From the NCBI GenBank assembly GCA_003864495.1, contig ML133465.1, forward strand, positions 991,163 to 1,055,162: 64,000 nt of DNA, read 5' to 3'. A program made the translations under genes and the position numbers. The DNA comes from Nemopilema nomurai. Its lineage: Eukaryota > Cnidaria > Scyphozoa > Rhizostomeae > Rhizostomatidae. Positions 11,075 through 22,942 of this stretch are shown here, one piece after another. A model generated the notes under the pieces. It worked only from the letters and a program-made list of their open reading frames with translations, was not told where the DNA came from and did no database searches. The first letter of the stretch is position 1. Each line of letters starts with the position of its first letter.

Positions 11075-11934
11075 TGTATATAAAAGGAGTACGAAATCGA
11101 ATAAATACAAAAGCTACAACAAAAGGGGATCGAAAACCCTGTGATGATAGCAGTACTTAAATGGAGCAAGATGGACGTGTGAGGAGCTACAGAAAAGGAA
11201 AAAATAAACAACCTAGAGGGTGAAGACCAGGAATAAAAGAAATCAGTGACAAACAATGAGGGGAAAGAAAGTCAGAACAATAACATGGGGATAGAGGACA
11301 GTTGGGAATTAAGAGAAGGTCGGTCACGATGAATGAGGAGGCTCTTATGAATAAGTAGATCAAAGGAGATATTCGTTTTGGAGAGAATAGAAAAATCTTC
11401 AACAGATGCCACGTGACCAGTTTTAGAAATGTGAGCCAGTTTTAGAGCACAGAAGGGGGGCGTGACGATCTTTGAATTTGAAGAAATTGGAGATAGGTTT
11501 AGATGATTTGAGCACGAATTCAAGTTGAATCTCAGGGTAGCACTTCTTCATAAGCTTATTAATATTAGTTTTAATGCGTAGGCTATAATTACCAAGGAGG
11601 GGTAGAAAGTTATTGTTCATTATTACTTAGGATAGAAGTATTACAAGAAGTAGTAAACTGTTTGTCAAGAAAGATACGGATGAGTCTGTCGATAAGGGAT
11701 TTAGGGAAACAATTGTTAATAAGGATGGTTTTAATCTTACACAGTTCAATGTGAAAATTCTCATACGAGGAGCAAATATGAAACGCATGGTAAATCAGAA
11801 CGTTAACAAGATTAACTTTATAGTTGATAGGGAACAAACTAGAAAAGTCAAGATGTGTCTCTTACAATAAAGTTTTTTGCCGAGTACAACATGGACTCTT
11901 TGTTTATCGTCGCCCTCATCATTTAATTCATCAA

Positions 11935-11947
11935 CAAGTATAAAGTT
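11935..11947. repeat. Right target-site duplication of Penelope-like element
   Basis: CAAGTATAAAGTT, followed by the same flank (GTAACGTATATTTGTCACC) that directly follows the empty site near 39575. Confidence 0.7.
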
Positions 11948-12834
11948 GTAACGTATATTTGTCACCTTCTCGAATGACTAGAGACAGTGTTGGAAAGATA
12001 AACTACCATGAAAAGTCACTTTCAATCGAAAGATGACGTGCAATATAAATATCGTGCTACATTGATATCTTTAGCATGACCTTGATTATGCGAGAGACGA
12101 TGGAATGTTTCAAAACAGATACGGGACGTTTTGCGTTGACGCGGCTAGAATTGTTGCTACTGTGGAGGGGCAACTATGTGCAGCAATTTGTTTTGTTACG
12201 AATTAACAAAGTTGAAAGCCCACATTTTCTATGAAGTTATTGGAAGATAGCCTTAGTAATAGACACAACACTGTCTTCGGTCCATCGGTTAGTTTGTAGT
12301 CAATTGTGAAGGAAATCACTTCTTATCAGTTGGGGTACAACAAGGGGAGTAATCGCCTATTAGCCTCTCATCATGGCAAAAAGCCTCAATTCCTATTCGT
12401 TTTTGGATCGGTTCAATTCGTGCCTGGATGATGGACGGAGCCACCTAGCGGTTCTGTATACGCATGGCGAATCTATTGCAAACGGTTCCAAATCTCATAT
12501 ACACTAATAATGCCAAACAACCAATCTTCTAGCGCAACTTTGGCAGCCTTTAAATAGGCAGCTATAAGATGACTGCACTATAGAGCAAACATGGTTGCAG
12601 CCGCTGTGCAAAGAGCTTGTGCGCCTGCAAGCTGCTGCCAAATGGCAATGGGGGTCCATGGCCCTTCTTTTTGCAAAACAATAGAGCTTTTTCCAAAATC
12701 TTTATACATATTTTAGCGATTTGTCAAGCAGGAGGCACCAATTTGAGTGGATAGAGTGAAATGAATCGTAAGGGTGCAAGGTCCCTTTGCATATTATTAA
12801 TCTAAACTGTTATTGCAAGGTTAAAAAAATCACT
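11948..12834. repeat. Triplicated gene-poor segment, copy 1
   Basis: Three copies: here, 27625-28450 and 39575-40260. On the minus strand one frame reads through LAGAQALCTAAATMF and LIAAYLKAAKVALEDWLFG in the middle copy. This copy has an in-frame TAG in that frame, so coding use is doubtful. No known domain is recognised. Confidence 0.6.
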
Positions 12835-13029
12835 TTAGCACATCATCAATGTCCCCTTTGTAATGCGTCTGTGAATAGATTCTGCAATTTCTCCAAACAG
12901 AATCCAAATGTGGATTGACATAACCTTTCCATGCACTTCAGAAGATACTGACAGTGATTGCAAAGTTTTGATCAGCTCAATTTTAAACACGTGAGCACTA
13001 TCACTAATTATCAAACTGTCAGAAAACAT
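12835..13029 (-). CDS. Unrecognised conserved short ORF, copy 1
   Basis: 64 codons beginning MFSDSLIISDSAHVFKIELI and containing WILFGEIAESIHRRITKGT. It is retained with two substitutions at 28535-28729. I recognise no family. It could be one exon of a lost gene, since an ORF surviving in a recent duplicate is weak evidence of coding. Confidence 0.25.
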   Translation of the reverse strand: MFSDSLIISDSAHVFKIELIKTLQSLSVSSEVHGKVMSIHIWILFGEIAESIHRRITKGTLMMC

Positions 13030-13806
13030 TGTTCATGTTTCGAAGTATTTAAATTTAGCCACATTTGTCGAAAAGATTAACCGTAAAATGTTTCTAGGCC
13101 AGAAACATGAACATGGAGGGTTATAAAATTCATGAAATATCATACGAGAGAGAGAGACGAGGCGCTGTCTGTTGTATTCTGTAGCTCTGTTTCGGACTAA
13201 CTCTGACTGACTTTACGATTATATTCATACTGATTAATCTAAGAATAAATTTGCTGACAACAGATGAGAGAGGATGATGAAATGGTGATGTAATGAGGAT
13301 GGAAAATTCTAGACTGAGGAGCGAGAAAAGATGTGTCAGCATGTCATGGTGTGACAATGGAAAGTAGAAAAATGAGTCACGACAAGAGGACCTTTCGTAC
13401 ACATCACTTTCGTTTCGTTTTGACTATCATATGATTTTACTGCGTTATTTAGACCATTTTAAAGGATAATAGGAGTGTTTCAAAACATACATTTTTTCGA
13501 TCGCCTTAAATTGTTTCCATTCGCCAGAAGATTCGAAACGGCTCGTACCAAGACTGTTTGAACGGTAGCGTAGCATGCTACGTGAACAATGTTATAACAG
13601 AGCCATTAAGACGCATATCAAGATTTTAAACAATATACTTGCATCAGATAACCAACATTGCAAACAAGAATTAATTAGAGCTCAACAAAGTGACTTTAGA
13701 ATGAGAAATAATGTTAGTACTGGCCGAGTATAAAGGTTTCAATTGCTTTGAAAGAAGAACCAGGACTCGGATTTCACAGGAGTGACACATATCTTTATAA
13801 TACTGC

Positions 13807-14040
13807 CTACATACTTTCTCGATACACTTGCAATGCTTTAGTTGCGACCAAAACCATTATTCTAAACACTTTGGCTTGACCAATAAGTTTAAGAATTCTT
13901 TCATAACTCTCTTTTCTCATTGTGCAGCCAAATGTAACTTCGACTTTGTCATCAATCTTTCATTGATTTTTAAAAGGTATTCTCCTCATTGATGCTTGCT
14001 GACAGAACATCTCAAAGCTCGCAATTTCAGTCACCAATGC
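13807..14040 (-). pseudogene. Unrecognised exon, copy 1, with nonsense change
   Basis: It follows a CACTTCCAG acceptor and starts ALVTEIASFEMFCQQASMRR. After PFKNQ it has TGA where the second copy (29952-30185) has TGT, then continues DDKVEVTFGCTMRKES to a stop at ESM. It sits just downstream of locus A. The phase does not join the preceding fucolectin donor in frame, so membership of that gene is uncertain. Confidence 0.4.
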
Positions 14041-14312
14041 CTGGAAGTGAAATGAAGTTGTAGTACTGCAAGTCATATGATACAGAATTAATAGTCAAAA
14101 ACTTTGGTACAAGATTTGAACAGAATCATAAATGTTAAGTAAAGAAATAATGAAATGCAAAAGCAAGAAAAGAAGCAGCACAAAGGAATTCATCTCTAGT
14201 GATGACGGACAAAAATGTGTTGCAATATTTAGCCTGACTCAGAAACGATTAAACCTTCTCCTAATTTCACTGTTTAAAAGTTTTTCTTTAACAGACTGTG
14301 GATTCAGATGAA

Positions 14313-14770
14313 TTATTTAGATGGAGTTGGACTCAGATAGTACCTTCGATAAACGTTAATTTCACAAACTTGAAGAAGCTCGTTTCTGTTAAGAAACACA
14401 GTCACATATCGACCATGCAGCACCGTCGGGCAAAGAAAGGTCCTAAACTCTCCAGCATTTAAAATCCCATCATCCACACACAGTGCATTGTTTCGACCAC
14501 CATTAGAACTATCGTCTCCAACACTGACATTGAATGGATTGATCCTGTGTGGACCCCAAGTCTCACCACTCTTTATTCGCACAGCTATCACTGCTGCCTG
14601 TCTTGTCAGATCCACTTGCCACCAGGGCATGTCGTCACCCTTAGTGATGCTGCACCTTTGCCAATTCCCTGTCATCTCATCATCATTCCCCAGGATGGCA
14701 GATAGCGTGATGCCATTAATTATGGACGTCGATGATTGGGATGACGGCATTCTTAAAGCGATGTTTTGAG
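14313..14770 (-). CDS. Locus A fucolectin (FTP) exon 2
   Basis: It starts AQNIALRMPSSQSS after an ATCTATTCAG acceptor and carries MPWWQVDLTRQAAV, NPFNVSVGDDSSNGGRNNA and CPTVLHGRYVTVFLNR. The open frame ends YYLSPTPSK then stop, as in locus B. A GTACTA donor-like site after YRR offers an alternative to a terminal exon. Confidence 0.85.
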
Positions 14771-15375
14771 CTGAATAGATATGAAAATATTCCCTTAATG
14801 AATATCTGAAACGATATTTTTGAAGGAAAGGACCATCACGATAGAAAGATTGATATTGAAAATTCAGTTGTACGCACTAGTATCAAAGTGTTATAGATCA
14901 GTGCTTCTTTTTGAAAGCTACAGTGATGCCATTTTCTTGCACGAAACAGTTTACTTATGTACACTTCATCTGCCTTATCCCTCTTAACTGAAAAGACCTG
15001 AGAATAATTCACTTTAATTTGTGGGAAAAATCAAATTATATTACCTTTTAACTTTAATCGAAATCTCGCTGGTGTTCGCCTATGCATTGATTTCCCTAGT
15101 ACCGACTACTGAAGATTTCCTTTTAGTTTTCCGAGATCTATTTCTTACTATTTATCAAAAACTGATGTGAAACATTTCAGACAACACTTGCAAAAGTAGA
15201 CCAAGTTTTATAATATTATTCTTGAGGTATTTATATGGTACAACATTTCCACATTCTTTGAATGTTAGAAAAATTAGTAGAGTTAGAAAAATAGACAGAA
15301 ACCATGACCAGTTGTACGTTTAATATTATAATAAGGAAAATCATTCCTGTCGTTGTATAGGTAAGCAAACCTTAC

Positions 15376-15795
15376 CTTTGTAGACTTATAGCTCAGCTAT
15401 TCTCAGAGTAGCAATGCGATTCACAAATACACTTATAAACCGACCAATGGGAAGAGTATGGCAGGGGAACAGGGACATATTATAACGGCTGACGCTGCCA
15501 TTCTTGACGCAGAGTTGGTTGTTGCGTCCTCCATTTGAACTGTCTCCTCCGACACTAATGTTGAATGGATTAATCATATCCCATTCATGAAGACAAAATG
15601 TGACTCTGATGATTGCCACAATTCTTGGTCTTTTAAGATCCACTTGCCACCAAGGAGAAACTTCCCGTAATGTAAGAGCACATGAGGCCCACTCCGCATC
15701 ATAGTTTCCGTCGTTTCCAAAGCTAGCAAGGCCTTCTGCACCTTGATCCCGATATGTTGATGACTGGGAGGCATACATCCCAAGAGCATGATTTT
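15376..15795 (-). pseudogene. Locus A fucolectin (FTP) exon 1 with in-frame TAA
   Basis: 420 nt from ENHALGMYASQSS to a GTAAGG donor. It has SPWWQVDLKRPRIV, NPFNISVGGDSSNGGRNNQ and CHTLPIGRFISVFVNR. Six codons before the exon end, RIAEL is followed by TAA where locus B reads ELEVYKG. Confidence 0.9.
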
Positions 15796-16883
15796 CTGAA
15801 ATAATGCAACTTTAAGAAGATATGTGTTCGAACGACAGAAAATCTTTCATATGCTCAAGAAAAAATGATTTTGGCATAACTCTCAAGAGCAAGATCTTCT
15901 GAAATAATTTAACTTAAATAAAAAAGTTTTTTGAAAGACAGAATACATCTCATATGCTAAGGAAAAGATGATTTTTTGCATCAACTATATGAAAATGCGA
16001 GGAATTCATATTATGTTTGTTGATTTAAATGGCCATTTAGCTTTTTTGCATTTGATCGGCAGTATAATTTTGCATTAAAAAATTGCCTGGTGGAATTAAT
16101 ATCTGTCAAAGAGTGTTAATCTTTTCATTCATAGACTGGATATTACCTCTCTTATCAGAGCCATAAATATGAGAAACCTAATGTCTTCCAGCAGCAAGTT
16201 ACCATATCTTGATATTTGATCAATAACCATTGATATATTCTTACGCAGACTTTCAACGTATTGCATTGAACTATAATTTCGCAGACCTAATGTACTTTTT
16301 CGAAAGAGCGAACAAATTAGTGTTTTGATGTGTCTCGCAATTGTAGTACACAAAGTTTGTTCAGTAAAACTACATTTTAGATAATATTCTTTTGCTGCCC
16401 TTTATGAAATTGAAAATGGTCCCCTCTCTTAAAAATATAACAACTGGCATACTCAATTAGGTGATTGATGGCTCTGGTACTGTTTCTCATGAATCCATTT
16501 AAAAACTACCGATCTAGCTTTGCATAGATTTAAATGAATGTTGCGTTTTGATTGAATTTGAGAGAAGAACTGAGCTATTGCCTATTCATGGAACCATTCG
16601 GAGGTTACTGCAATTAGATTCATCTTAAGCGTGCACATTGCAGCTTTTGTCAAAGTGATCACATGAAGGACACATCGTCTTGTGTCACACCAAAGGCAAC
16701 AATATTTGAAGTGGCCACGTGAATATTTGCTATTTGCAACCTTGATTGGATAGTTAAGAGTTTGTACCTTCAGATTATCTAGTCCTCTGAGCTAAGCTGC
16801 ACTTCGTCTCCGTTAATTTACTTTCAGTTCTAAGCTTTCCGGGTCTTTTAAAGGAAATGCAGCTACTCAATTGTATTACTTAC

Positions 16884-17006
16884 GTATGCAATCTTCACCA
16901 AAATCAAAATATCCACTTTGGCAATGACAGGAATATGAACCATGGTTGTTGGTGCAATGTGCTTTCTCGTGACAGCTATGAGTTCCTTTGTTGCATTCGT
17001 CAATGT
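16884..17006 (-). CDS. Locus A calcium-type EGF exon
   Basis: 123 nt, phase 1 at both ends, acceptor ATCAACAG and donor GTAAGT. It encodes DIDECNKGTHSCHEKAHCTN then GSYSCHCQSGYFDFGEDC: six cysteines and a DxDEC start typical of EGF_CA. The reported ORFs here are in other frames. Confidence 0.95.
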
Positions 17007-17702
17007 CTGTTGATAAAAAATATTATATTTTTGGGAATGCGTTACTAAGGTCAATTATTCATTCACTTATGAAGCCCAGATTAAAAAAAAACAGAAATTT
17101 TTGGCTTGCTTTTAAAAGATAGTCTAAATGATTGGACAAAACAAACTTTTGCGGAGCTAGGTTTGAAATTATCTTTAAAGTCTTACAAAGACTAGGTATT
17201 GTGTCTGCGAAGAAACAAATACGCTGTGATAAACTGGAGTTTCAAATAATCTTGTGGTATTCAGGCAAAACTGTAACATGCAGTAAAGTAAAGGTCATTT
17301 TGAAGAAAAGCAAGGATGTGGAGCTAACATAAAAGTCCCAGTAGGTCAATGATTATTGGGTCAAGAGGAGGACTTTTGACTTGGGCAGTAGTTTGGCTAA
17401 CTCTAGCCTGCAGTTTTTCCTGACATTCTTACATTTGAAGCTTGCATTATCTTTCTCTTTCGTATCCAATTTGATTCAAGACGATTTTGCCTTCTAATGC
17501 TAGCTTTGTATTTTTACATTACATTTGTCAAAATCTATCAAATTCAAGAGCTTTTAATTTTGATTTCCCTGAACAAATTATAATCCTCTAGAAAGGCGAA
17601 GGGTAAGGTAACGACTCAAAACTATCAAAGGTGCGGAAGGCGAAGATTCAAGATTCGTTTTAATGTTCATGCTAGTGAAATACAATGGCTTAATTGCCTC
17701 AC

Positions 17703-17790
17703 CGAGACATTGGTAACCAGGACATGTGCATGTATCAACGCACTTTTCTCCACTCCTGCAAGGATTTTCGGATTGGCAGAGCTGACCAAC
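17703..17790 (-). CDS. Locus A Cys-rich EGF-like exon
   Basis: 88 nt, phase 0 to 1, flanked by TTTTTTCAG and GTGAGG. VGQLCQSENPCRSGEKCV and then DTCTCPGYQCLG give six cysteines in EGF order. Confidence 0.9.
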
Positions 17791-17884
17791 CTGAAAAAAT
17801 GTAATAATCACTTACCATCAGATTCAAACAACTAGCCCTATTAGAATTTTGTGTCAATCAATTGAAGATGCATTTCAAACTTAC

Positions 17885-18214
17885 ATGCAATTCATCATAA
17901 CGAGTAGAATAGTATGTCCAACCAGCTGCTGCCTGTGTTTCGATGCCGTCGTTAGGGTCCTGTGCTGATTTATTGTTCAACTGACAAGCACCAAGCTCCT
18001 CATTTACATTGATAGACTTGCATCGCTGTTCTTGAATGCATTCGAACTTACACGTATACTCATCAAGACTATCAAACGTGCGGAAGGCGGCACTAAGTGA
18101 GCGATCTTGAAGTACAACAGAGAAGTTGGCAAAAGTTTTGCATGATAATCGAAGTATTTCTCCATTGACACCTTTCGAAGTCACTAGTATCCACAACCTA
18201 AGAAGACAAAACAT
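17885..18214 (-). CDS. Locus A signal peptide and PAN/apple-like exon
   Basis: 110 codons ending YDELH before GTAAGT. The start MFCLLRLWILVTSKGVNG is a hydrophobic leader. The domain has SCKTF, YTCKFECIQEQRCKSINV and ACQLNN, the PAN cysteine pattern. Closest to locus C, unlike the PAN of loci B and D. Confidence 0.9.
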
Positions 18215-19894
18215 AATTATTTTTCAAATGTATTTCAATAGGATAGATTTTGAATGCTTTTGCATTTTTTCTATTCCTATCTCTAGAAAGAAAAGGAGTA
18301 ATTCAAGTGAAAATAAACACAACTTTGATCAAAAGTAAAACGAAAGCAGGATTGATGAATGTTGGAAATCAAGTTGCTTAACTAAGAAGGTTGTAACTTA
18401 CTAGCATCTTTTGTTTTTAGGGCTAACCCATTGTCAGACAGTTAAGTGATAGAAAAATCATTAGCGCCAAAAAATCTCTTAACCGATCGCATTATTGCCT
18501 TGAGGAGAGAAAGGCCTTCTCTTAGAAACATTCTTCGTACTCACAGCTGTAGCAACATGACTTGTTAGTTCGTTTAAGCCAATGTTTTGGATTGTTCCTA
18601 TGAAGAAAACAATCTACAAAAAGAGAAAATAGGACAATAAAACGTAGAAAAAAATTTGTAATTCAGTGCTGAGATGAATACTATATTTTAGCGAAACAGC
18701 ATTATGTTCTATGTCAGCAAGGATAAAACTCACTTGCAATGGAGACTTGTGAATCGACAGCAACTCTGGGTGGAAAAGAAAGTGATTGAATGAAGTGGAG
18801 AGAAAATTCCCAAATACCGACTTTTTGTTGGAAAATGAAGCTTGGCATTAAAGTACAAATTAGAGTTGTTAAATTCTTATCTCTGATGCTTTATATCCCT
18901 TCTTACGAATTTCTCGCTAAAATCTTCAACCTATCCACGCTTGTGTGACATTTGGTGAATGAGCGCAACATTTTGGAGGCAAACGCTTAGATATTCAAGA
19001 TAAGGTTACTATTGCCGCTCTTCTGTACCATTTCGCTTAATTATGACGTCTCATTCCCATATACTGGACATGCTTTTTTCTCGAAGACATTTTGAACAGG
19101 AAATCCTTCATTTTCTATTACTCATCAGTCTTTTGTAAATAATTTTGAAGATCGAAAATAGGCAGTTTTTGTGGCTATGTTCTTGAATAAGCTTAAATCA
19201 ATCAAAACCTTCCAAAGGACTTTGATGGAACACAAACGAAACCCAGACAGCTCCTCTACATCCAGATTTGATCTTAGTGAACAAATATCACAGAAATCTA
19301 GTTGCTTCAAAAGAAATAAAGCTTTAGATAAAGTCATTTAGAAAAAATTCCTTTGTCCCGAAAAACAAGAGTCTCTTGTTTCTCTTTGAATGTGTTTTGC
19401 AGTTGAACTTTCGAAAAGCACTTTGACATAAGGTAAACTTCCGTTGTTTATTTCACTATGGTCGATATGAAATCAAACTTTTATTCCAAATTTTTCTGTA
19501 TGATCCCCTTCCCTGCTTGATGTTTGCAAGACATAATTGAAATAGGAAATAAACAAAAACAAATTCGAGCCATTTCATTCCTTCTAGAAATAAGTTTCAT
19601 TTTTGTACTCTGTTCTGAAAGTAAACTACTTATTGAATTTATCTTTCCATTCAGCCATTGTCTTTTGCAAAGCGTCGGTCGCCTATTTCATCTTGGCTGA
19701 CAACGGTTAAAGCCCGTCTAAATCAACTGCACTCACTCCCTTTCTCTTCAAATTAAGTTTTTTTTCGGTAAGTTAAGCCCTATTTTGTTTATTTCCTATT
19801 TCAATGTTGCGTTCCAAAGCTGTGTATTTATTGGTGTTACTATCAATACAATTGTAGAACTTCTCGAGCAGTACCATGAATTGGTATTTAACAA

Positions 19895-20230
19895 GTGCTT
19901 TCTGGTGCAAAACTTCACAATTGCTAGAAAGAGCGGAACTAGTTTTCGCATACTTAAAAGTACTTTTTTCGTCCGACACTCCTCAGAGTATGCAAACGTC
20001 GGAAGATAACCAAAAACTGATCAAATAAATAGCCAGATGCGGATTAAAACACTAGAGGGTGATATGCAGAGCGCGTGATTGGCTATAATTGACCAATCTG
20101 CGTTACCTTTTGGTTATATTCCGACGTTTGTATACTCTGAGGAGTGTTGGACGAAAAATGTACTTTTAAGTATGCTAAAACTAGTTCCGCTCTTTCTAGC
20201 AATTGTGAAATTGGTATATAATTTTACGCT
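19895..20230. repeat. Foldback/MITE family, full palindrome, copy 2
   Basis: Near-identical to 1390-1730 as part of the duplicated block. The arms again read CACAATTGCTAGAAAGAGCG and its inverse, around a GATTGGCTATAATTGACCAATC-like centre. Confidence 0.85.
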
Positions 20231-21836
20231 CATTGCTGTCGAAACTGAAGAGGCTGAAATGGTACATACCAATGATAACTGGATATAGCAGAAGACGACA
20301 TAGATAGGCACCTGTCACACAAGCAACTCCTTTCGTTGATTTTTTTGAAAAATTTTTCTCAATTTATAAACTATTTCTACACATAAGATATACGCATCAC
20401 ACAGAATTCAGAATAAATACAAAACTTTTCATATTACTGCCTTATTGCAAACTTGCGTCCCTTACTTTTTTCATCAATTTCTTTCATAATGTCCTTGCAA
20501 TATAATCATCTGCCATGCTGATTAATTGCATATATTTTAGTTAAGTACACTGAAATGATACTTTCTTGCTTCCTGGCAATACAAAATCGCACCATAAATA
20601 AGGACAGACTCACGCTTACTTTTCAAGACATTCAGTTCTAGCTGCTCCGAGTTCTGCCGCTCTTGCTGGACTCTCTCGCTGGTCTACACCTGCACAATTC
20701 TAAAAAAACTTACCATCACCGTTTAACTTGGGTAAAACAAACTTACATTCTTTCATTATTAATGAGTCGCCCAGAATCTCTTATATTAATTTAGTGAAAC
20801 TGTACTGGTACGATCTCGCTGTCTTGAGTAATTTGCGGTTCGATTAAGTTAAAATTGCCTTTAAGTTCTAAATTGTTTGTAGTATAAAGTTTGCTTTCTT
20901 CATACAATAACAAATTTGACTCAAATTGAGAAATTCTTTACTTTAGGCAATTAATTTCATAAACAAAAAAATGCGCCAAGCGAAATATAAAGCAAACAAT
21001 GTTTTAAGTACAGCATTCTAGCAAAATATTTTTTTTAATAACGTATATTAATTGAACTATATTCAATTTTCCTTTCTTGATCGTCTCTTTTCATTTGGAG
21101 TCAGCAGAGTTGTTCTCGATTACGTAAGTTCAAACAACTTTTGTGAGAAATTATAAGAAATTATGGCTCTTACGAAAATGAGAAAGTGAGGAGTGCTTCA
21201 AGGATTTGGACAAAAAAATTTGTATGGAAATTTATGATTGGCACCAACATTGTTTTAAGATCTTACAAAACATCCAAAGAACAATACCCAAAGGTCTATT
21301 GCGTAAAATTTGACCCTTTCATTTTATAAAAAACTGTGAGATCTTTTTAGAAAGAATCCGTACCAATATGTCTAACTACTAACAACTTTTTACTTTAGAA
21401 TATATCTGTCTTAAATAAAAAAAAACGGTGTTTATTTCACCAAATTTGTCCCTTATATTTGTCCCCGGATTGTAAGTTTCAATTTTTGACGACAAGAAGG
21501 GAAACATCAAATTATTGAAAACTTTATTCAGCTAAATATGAATAACAAAAAATTGCTTGGAGCGAATGGGATAAACCGAAAAGAAATTTTTGGCAAGAGG
21601 GCATTTTTTCATAAAATTAGATAGAGCTTGTATTATCCGTAAAGGTTGAGAAAAACCTCTTAGGTTAGTTTAGGTTAAGTGGTTTCAAGTTTGAAACATT
21701 TTGCAATCCGTATGAAATGCATAACGTAAAAGAGAAGTGACTTTTCTGATGTGACGGAGGATGTGCTCTCTATACAACCCTAAGAACTGCTTATACAAGT
21801 CAGCTATCATCAAGACATTCCACGTTGCTAGTTTAA

Positions 21837-22942
21837 AGTGCATATGACACGAAAATTTCTATTTTCCCGTCTGACTAAATCGAGTACGCTGACTACGAAA
21901 ATAACCTTAAAATTTTCGAAAGACGTGTACTTTCTTAGTTACAGCTGTTTCAAAGTCGATTTTTTGCTTCAAAATCTGTCATAAGGGATTGTGTCGAGTT
22001 TGACATGAAGTGACGCAAAGTAGTTGTGTTGTGAAAAGTTTAGATTGCTTTCTAACAAGAAACTCTATGGCGGAGTTTTACTTGCGACCATGTAATCATG
22101 TCGGACAGCGAATGTTAGAGCTCGATGGCTTCAATTTTCGAAGAAAGTGAAGAAGAAGAGTTTATAGGTGCTACTGGTGGGCTTTTTTACCATACCAGAA
22201 CGAACAACTCGTTTCTTCTGGGGAAGATTCGGACGCGGAGCCAGGCGAAGCTGGCACGGCGATCGAAAGAGACCAGGCAGAAGATGAGGATGGAATACGG
22301 CCTTTCCAACTGCCTGGTCGACGGCGAGGAAGTATTCCTTTGAATCAAAGTTTCAATGAATGGTGAGTAGTATAAATCGTCATTGAGTTAGAAATTCCGT
22401 ATTTGCTTTGCATCGTGGCTTTTTTCAGGTACCATAGCCTGATAAAAGTTTTCCAAAAGAGGCCTAGCCTAGGCTGATGAGTGTTGTGGGCAAAGTTAAA
22501 ATATGACTTGCCAAATGAAAACGGCCAGGGGTTAGTTTATACTTTGATTGTTATTAATTCTTTGGCATACGTTTGAAAAGTGTCAAACTGGTCTTCTTGT
22601 TGGGAGTACCGATGCTGCCACGAAGTCCATGCGGCGGTAGCTTGTTTTTGAGGGCATCACGGACCGGGTGTACAGTGAATCTCCAAATCACGATCTTTTT
22701 GGTCAGGCTCAAGTTGAACGGAGTCGCTTATCTGGCTTTCTGTGTCTACTATTGCAGTAATAATAATGCAATAAACCACCTCTGGGGGACAACAGTATAC
22801 GTCAAAGAGGTCACGTGACCACCTGCCCGAACCCGATTTTCGATAAAAGTACGTCGAGAAAGAAAAATTGAAGTTCACCATCGTTTCCAGCGATGTTTAT
22901 TTGATAGTTTAAGCGAATAAAAATGTTCGTATCATATGCACT
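21837..22942. mobile_element. TTAA-flanked inverted-repeat DNA transposon
   Basis: The element starts AGTGCATATGACACGAAAAT and ends with the inverse of AGTGCATATGATACGAACAT, bounded by TTAA at 21833-21836 and 22943-22946. The paralogous site near 3551 has a single TTAA, so the insertion postdates the duplication. TTAA target sites are used by piggyBac and Kolobok transposons; the family is not settled here. Inside, an acidic frame around 22205-22365 includes SSGEDSDAEPGEAGTAIERD and ends NEW at a GTGAGT-like donor. No transposase core is visible, so it is probably non-autonomous. Confidence 0.85.

Larger units (their letters stand above)
10834..11934 (-). mobile_element. Penelope-like retroelement insertion (5'-truncated)
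   Basis: On the minus strand, pieces resemble the C-terminal part of a Penelope-type reverse transcriptase: NYKVNLVNVLIYHAFHICSS and CFPKSLIDRLIRIFLDKQF around 11660-11830. They are followed by KCYPEIQLEFVLKSSKPISN and then the end of the GIY-YIG domain (DFSILSKTNISFDLLIHKSL, LLIHRDRPSLNSQLSSIP). The GIY-YIG core present in the 27 kb copy is missing here. The insertion is bounded by a 13-base near-repeat (10821-10833 and 11935-11947). A block lacking the element is seen near 39570. Confidence 0.85.
11590..17370. repeat. Segmental duplication block, paired with 27260-33930
   Basis: Covers part of the Penelope-like element, a gene-poor stretch, and the downstream half of locus A (fucolectin 2, fucolectin 1, EGF). 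The second copy has extra DNA at 28855-29310 (Tc1 scrap plus GA tract). Similarity ends after TCAATGATTATTGG (about 17370 and 33932), inside an intron. Confidence 0.85.
14313..18214 (-). pseudogene. Locus A: PAN-EGF-EGF-fucolectin gene with premature stop
   Basis: Five exons on the minus strand: 18214-17885 (signal peptide and PAN/apple), 17790-17703 (Cys-rich module), 17006-16884 (EGF), 15795-15376 (fucolectin 1) and 14770-14313 (fucolectin 2, ending SPTPSK). Exon sizes 88, 123 and 420 and their phases equal those of loci B and C. The encoded protein would be secreted or surface-bound and lectin-like. A TAA near the end of fucolectin 1 (15386-15388), where B has GAA, would truncate the protein before fucolectin 2. 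It might still make a one-domain protein lacking the last strand, or be a pseudogene. Bases upstream of the start are not informative about regulation. Confidence 0.85.
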
